From: Dactylosporangium roseum
Lineage (GTDB): Bacteria; Actinomycetota; Actinomycetes; Mycobacteriales; Micromonosporaceae
Direction: 5' to 3'
Length of the DNA stretch: 64,000 nucleotides
NCBI RefSeq assembly: GCF_025264685.1
Contig: NZ_CP073721.1
Location: 5,907,501-5,971,500 of the forward strand
Numbering within the stretch: the first letter of the stretch is position 1; each line of letters opens with the position of its first letter. Of this stretch, positions 61,255-64,000 are shown one piece after another. The notes beneath the pieces are model-generated. The model was given only the letters and a program-made list of their open reading frames with translations. It had not been told where the DNA came from and did no database searches. Both the position numbers and the translations under genes were made by a program.

Positions 61255-61600
61255 GGAAACAACCTCGATACTTTCGCAATTGACGGCTCACGAACCCGCC
61301 AACCTTACACCATGAGTGACGGAAGTGACGTGACGCGGGCCTCGGTGTCGCCGTCGACACCCGTTCGTGACCACCCTCCTCGGCAGCGGCTGCGCCCCGG
61401 CCGGGCGGTCGTGCCGCCGGCCCGCCGGCACCCGCCGGGCATTCACGCATCGTGATCGGAGTGACGTGATCGGAGTGGTGCTCGTCACGCGCCGGCGCCG
61501 GACCGGAACGTTCGACCGGTGGAGAACGTCGACGCGCCCGGGCAGCAGGCCCGGGCGCGTCGAGGTCTCACACTGGTCCGGGGGGACCATCAGGCGGCAG
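61255..61600. other. 346-bp gap where gmk would be expected
   Basis: The region between mihF and rpoZ holds a strong terminator (61529-61563) and possible promoter sequence for rpoZ (TAAGGT at 61309-61304, minus strand). No P-loop GPSGxGK or other guanylate-kinase sequence was found in any frame. Confidence 0.75.
61529..61563 (-). terminator. strong terminator after mihF
   Basis: A perfect 15-bp stem (TCGACGCGCCCGGGC with its complement) encloses a 5-nt loop AGCAG. It lies about 38 nt after the mihF stop and separates mihF from rpoZ. Confidence 0.85.
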
Positions 61601-61921
61601 TCACTTGCCGCCCGCGAACTCCCCGAGCAGTGCCTTGCGCTGCTGGTCGCCCAGGCCGCGCAGGCGGCGGCTTTCGGCGATCTTCAGCTTCTCCATGATC
61701 TGCGTTGCCCGGATCTTGCCGATGCCGGGCATCGCCTGCAGCACGGCCGAGACCTTGAGCTTTCCGACGACGTCGTCGGACTCCGCACGGTCGATCACGG
61801 CGGCAAGCGTCGTCTTGCCCTGCTTGAGTTGCTCCTTCAGCTCAGCGCGAGCCTTTCGGATCTCAGCCGCCTTTTCCAACGCGGCCGCGCGCTGTTCCGG
61901 GCTCAGTGACGGGAGCGGCAC
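61601..61921 (-). CDS. mihF: actinobacterial integration host factor (mIHF)
   Basis: This 106-residue nucleoid protein has the family pattern: LSPEQRAAALEKAAEIRKAR, LKQGKTTLAAVIDRAESDDV, VSAVLQAMPGIGKIRATQIM, and a C-terminal DNA-binding helical part LGDQQRKALLGEF. It has a helix-two-turn-helix and binds and bends DNA. GTG start with AGGAGA 4 nt upstream. Normally followed by gmk, but not here. Confidence 0.95.
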   Translation of the reverse strand: MPLPSLSPEQRAAALEKAAEIRKARAELKEQLKQGKTTLAAVIDRAESDDVVGKLKVSAVLQAMPGIGKIRATQIMEKLKIAESRRLRGLGDQQRKALLGEFAGGK

Positions 61922-62040
61922 CAGGTCTCCTCAGGTCCCTTGAAAAAAGTGTTGATGGTGTAGCGCGGGGAAAACTAGCGGTCAGGAGCCATTTCGGCAA
62001 CGTCAGAGGACAAGATCGACGGCCTGTACCGATTCGATGA

Positions 62041-62883
62041 TCAGGCCGTGACCGTAATTGCGGACACACAGGCGTCACGCGCCCGCTCCGCCGCGGCCCG
62101 CAAAGCGGCCACATCCGGTCCGGCGCCGAGGACCTCCCGGGACCACGACGGGAGCACGTTGCGGACGGCGTCGCCGAATACGAGCCGGAGGTCGTCGGGC
62201 CGTCCGCCCTGTGCGCCGAGACCGGGCGCGAGGATCGGTCCATTGAGGTTGATCAGATCGTGGCCGGTCGGCCCGACGGTCGCACCGATGACCACGCCGA
62301 CGTCGCCGAGCGGCCGTGCACCCGCGTTGACCTGCGAAATCTCGTCGATCACGGTCTGCGCGACGGTCCGCCCGTCGGCTGCGACGGCCCGCTGGACCGC
62401 GGCGCCCTCGGGATTGGAGGTGAGGGCGAGCACCATCGCGCCGAGGCCGTTCTGCTGGGCTTTCTCGATGATCGGCCGCAGGGAGCCGAAGCCGAGATAC
62501 GGGCTGACGGTGATGGCGTCGGCGCAGAGCGGCGAGGCCGGGTCGAGGTAGGCGTCGGCGTACGCGGCGGCCGTCGAGCCGATGTCACCCCGCTTCACGT
62601 CGAGAAGTACAAGAGCTCCGGCCGACCGCAACTGTCGGATAGTTGACTCCAGCACCGCTATGCCCTGGGAGCCGAAACGCTCATAAAAGGCAGACTGGGG
62701 CTTGATCACGGCGACCCGGTCGGCCAGGGCCTCCCCCACCGTCCGACTGAACACTTCCAGACCCTTGACATCGTCGGAGAGGCCCCAGGACGCCAGGAGG
62801 GAGGGGTGGGGGTCGATTCCCACGCACAACGGCCCCAGGGCGTCCATGGCGGCCCGCAGACGGGCCCCGAACGGCTCGGTCAT
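62041..62883 (-). CDS. pyrF: orotidine 5'-phosphate decarboxylase
   Basis: This 280-residue TIM barrel of the long (PyrF type 2) group has LCVGIDPHP, KPQSAFYERFG, the active site LLDVKRGDIGSTAAAYADAY and GVVIGATVG. It makes UMP. ATG starts on the last base of the pyrD stop (TGATG). Confidence 0.95.
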   Translation of the reverse strand: MTEPFGARLRAAMDALGPLCVGIDPHPSLLASWGLSDDVKGLEVFSRTVGEALADRVAVIKPQSAFYERFGSQGIAVLESTIRQLRSAGALVLLDVKRGDIGSTAAAYADAYLDPASPLCADAITVSPYLGFGSLRPIIEKAQQNGLGAMVLALTSNPEGAAVQRAVAADGRTVAQTVIDEISQVNAGARPLGDVGVVIGATVGPTGHDLINLNGPILAPGLGAQGGRPDDLRLVFGDAVRNVLPSWSREVLGAGPDVAALRAAAERARDACVSAITVTA

Positions 62884-63866
62884 CACACACTCCTCGTCGC
62901 CGCGACGGCCCGCCGCACGAGGCGCGGGCCGTGGTAGATGAAGCCGGTGTACAACTGGACCAGGCTGGCCCCCGCGTCGAGCATCCGCTGGGCGTGCTCG
63001 GGCCGGGTGATCCCGCCCACCCCGATCACCGGCAGCCCGCTCTCCTTGACCACGAACCGCACGACCTCCAGCGCGCGCGCCGCGAGCGGCCGCCCGCTCA
63101 GTCCGCCCGGCCCGTCGAACGGCACCGGGCGCTCGATCGTCGTGTTGGTGGCGATGAGCCCGGCGACGCCGAACCCCAGGCACACGTCGAGCAGCTCGCC
63201 CAGGGCCGTGTCGGTGAGGTCGGGGGCGACCTTCACCAGGATCGGCCGCCGGGCGTGGTTCTCCGACCGCAGCGCGCCGAGCAGCGCCGACATCTGCGCC
63301 TTGTCCTGCAACTGGCGCAGCCCGGGCGTGTTCGGCGAGCTCACGTTGACGGCGAAGTACGCGCCCAGGTCGTACAACAGCCGGAACGACGTGACGTAGT
63401 CCTCGACGGCGCCGGTCAGCGGCGTCACCTTCGACTTGCCGAGACTGATCCCCAGCGGGACCGGCAGCGGGCCCAGCGCCCGCAGCCGCGCGGCTAGGGC
63501 CTCCGCGCCGGCGTTGTTGAAGCCCATCCGGTTGACGATCGCCTCGTGCTCCGGCAGGCGGAACAGCCGCGGCCGCTCGTTGCCCGGCTGCGCGTGCCGG
63601 GTGACGGTGCCGACCTCGACGAAGCCGAAGCCGAGCCGGGGCCAGGCGCGCAGCGCGCGGCCGTCCTTGTCCATCCCGGCGGCGAGCCCGACCGGGTTGG
63701 GGAAGTCGACGCCGAACACGGTCCGGCGGGCGCCGGGCGGGCTGTGCGGCCGCCGCACGCCCGGCATCCTCGCCAGCACACCCAGCGTCCGCTCGTGCAC
63801 CGACTCGGCGTCGCCGCCGGCCCAGCGGAACAGGACCGGACGGACGACGCTCTCGTACACGCTCAC
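62883..63866 (-). CDS. pyrD: dihydroorotate dehydrogenase (quinone), class 2
   Basis: This 327-residue membrane-associated FMN enzyme has an N-terminal helical quinone-tunnel segment (VYESVVRPVLFRWAGGDAES), FPNPVGLAAGMDKDG, RMGFNNAGAEAL, NVSSPNTPGLRQLQ with the catalytic Ser, and GVGGITRPEHAQRMLDAGAS. GTG at 63866 with GGAGG 5 nt upstream. It oxidises dihydroorotate using menaquinone. Confidence 0.95.
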   Translation of the reverse strand: MSVYESVVRPVLFRWAGGDAESVHERTLGVLARMPGVRRPHSPPGARRTVFGVDFPNPVGLAAGMDKDGRALRAWPRLGFGFVEVGTVTRHAQPGNERPRLFRLPEHEAIVNRMGFNNAGAEALAARLRALGPLPVPLGISLGKSKVTPLTGAVEDYVTSFRLLYDLGAYFAVNVSSPNTPGLRQLQDKAQMSALLGALRSENHARRPILVKVAPDLTDTALGELLDVCLGFGVAGLIATNTTIERPVPFDGPGGLSGRPLAARALEVVRFVVKESGLPVIGVGGITRPEHAQRMLDAGASLVQLYTGFIYHGPRLVRRAVAATRSV

Positions 63867-63914
63867 CGTGCCTCCGCCTCGGTCCGGCGCCATACGCTCC
63901 ACACTGTGCCCATC

Positions 63915-63949
63915 GTGAGCGGCCCTCCGCTTCGCTCCGGACCGCTCAC
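63915..63949 (-). terminator. hairpin at the end of a partial gene
   Basis: GTGAGCGG and CCGCTCAC form an 8-bp stem, with further pairing inside. It overlaps the stop codon of the partial minus-strand gene. Confidence 0.5.
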
Positions 63950-64000
63950 CGCGCCTCGCGCAGGGCGGCGTGCAGCTCCTGCAACGGCCGGACCGTCATC
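63946..64000 (-). CDS. 3' end of a minus-strand gene, possibly carB
   Basis: Eighteen codons are visible, ending MTVRPLQELHAALREAR then TGA. The pattern VRPLQELHA is like the last residues of carbamoyl-phosphate synthase large subunit, and pyrD-pyrF neighbours would fit a pyrimidine operon. Too little is present to be certain; the start lies beyond the window. Confidence 0.45.
   Translation of the reverse strand, partial: MTVRPLQELHAALREAR

Noticed and set aside
61313..61455. Short + strand frame starting MSDGSDVTRASV, in the gap where gmk is expected
   Set aside because: The start looks a little like a gmk start, but there is no P-loop, it is on the wrong strand and is Pro/Arg-rich; not accepted as a gene or remnant.

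Overview
The window reads as chromosome of a high-GC actinobacterium, most likely a member of the Micromonosporaceae. The reasons are: very high GC throughout; many GTG and TTG starts; an actinobacterial IHF (mIHF); a PriA with a degenerate ATPase; a close MhuD look-alike; several genes whose -10 box sits about 6 nt before the start codon (leaderless style); and the gene order metK-priA-def-fmt-rsmB-rpe-rib-his-infC-rpmI-rplT-pheST-arg, which is typical of actinobacteria. No rRNA, tRNA, CRISPR array, intact insertion sequence or prophage was seen.

Region 1 (1-19.1 kb, mostly + strand) is accessory. It holds an O-antigen-ligase-like membrane protein coupled to a small secreted protein, a heme-degrading monooxygenase coupled to a nucleotidyltransferase/methyltransferase fusion, a quinone-oxidoreductase-like enzyme, an AbiEi/DUF559-like gene flanked by imperfect inverted repeats, a beta-lactamase-like lipoprotein, a broken ECF sigma gene beside a YciI-like gene, recQ, and a tight three-gene operon (M20 amidohydrolase, GNAT, enolase-superfamily racemase). 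That operon matches the known N-succinyl route for turning D- into L-amino acids. Next come a 3-methyladenine glycosylase, a secreted guanyl-type RNase and a GntR-ABC transporter operon.

Region 2 (19.2-26.5 kb, - strand) is the arginine operon argC-J-B-D-F-R-H with stop/start overlaps; argG is absent. A palindromic repeat has been inserted between argR and argH and supplies the argR stop codon. Region 3 (26.5-27.8 kb) is non-coding and packed with inverted repeats. Region 4 (27.8-35.2 kb) holds a LAL-type LuxR regulator, a polytopic membrane protein and a sugar cluster (nucleotide-sugar dehydrogenase, GT2, SDR epimerase).

Region 5 (35.4-63.9 kb, almost all - strand) is the core backbone: pheS-pheT, infC-rpmI-rplT-rRNA methylase (infC apparently starts at AUC behind a leader hairpin), hisE-hisG, the FMN-riboswitch-controlled ribD-ribE-ribBA-ribH operon, rpe, rsmB, fmt, def, priA, metK, coaBC, rpoZ, mihF, pyrF, pyrD, and the last codons of a gene that may be carB. 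Insertions break this backbone: a sigma factor with a GerMN membrane partner, a REC-GGDEF protein, an amidohydrolase and an ABC-transporter remnant. The gmk gene expected between mihF and rpoZ is not there.

The most unusual content is repeat biology. Two families of intergenic palindromic elements occur in several copies each (family 1 near 11.2, 26.85, 27.5, 45.6 and 55.7 kb; family 2 near 20.7, 51.2 and 55.95 kb). There are also a 13-bp x4 tandem repeat between def and fmt, a 10-bp x4 repeat in the sugar cluster and a hexamer repeat after priA.
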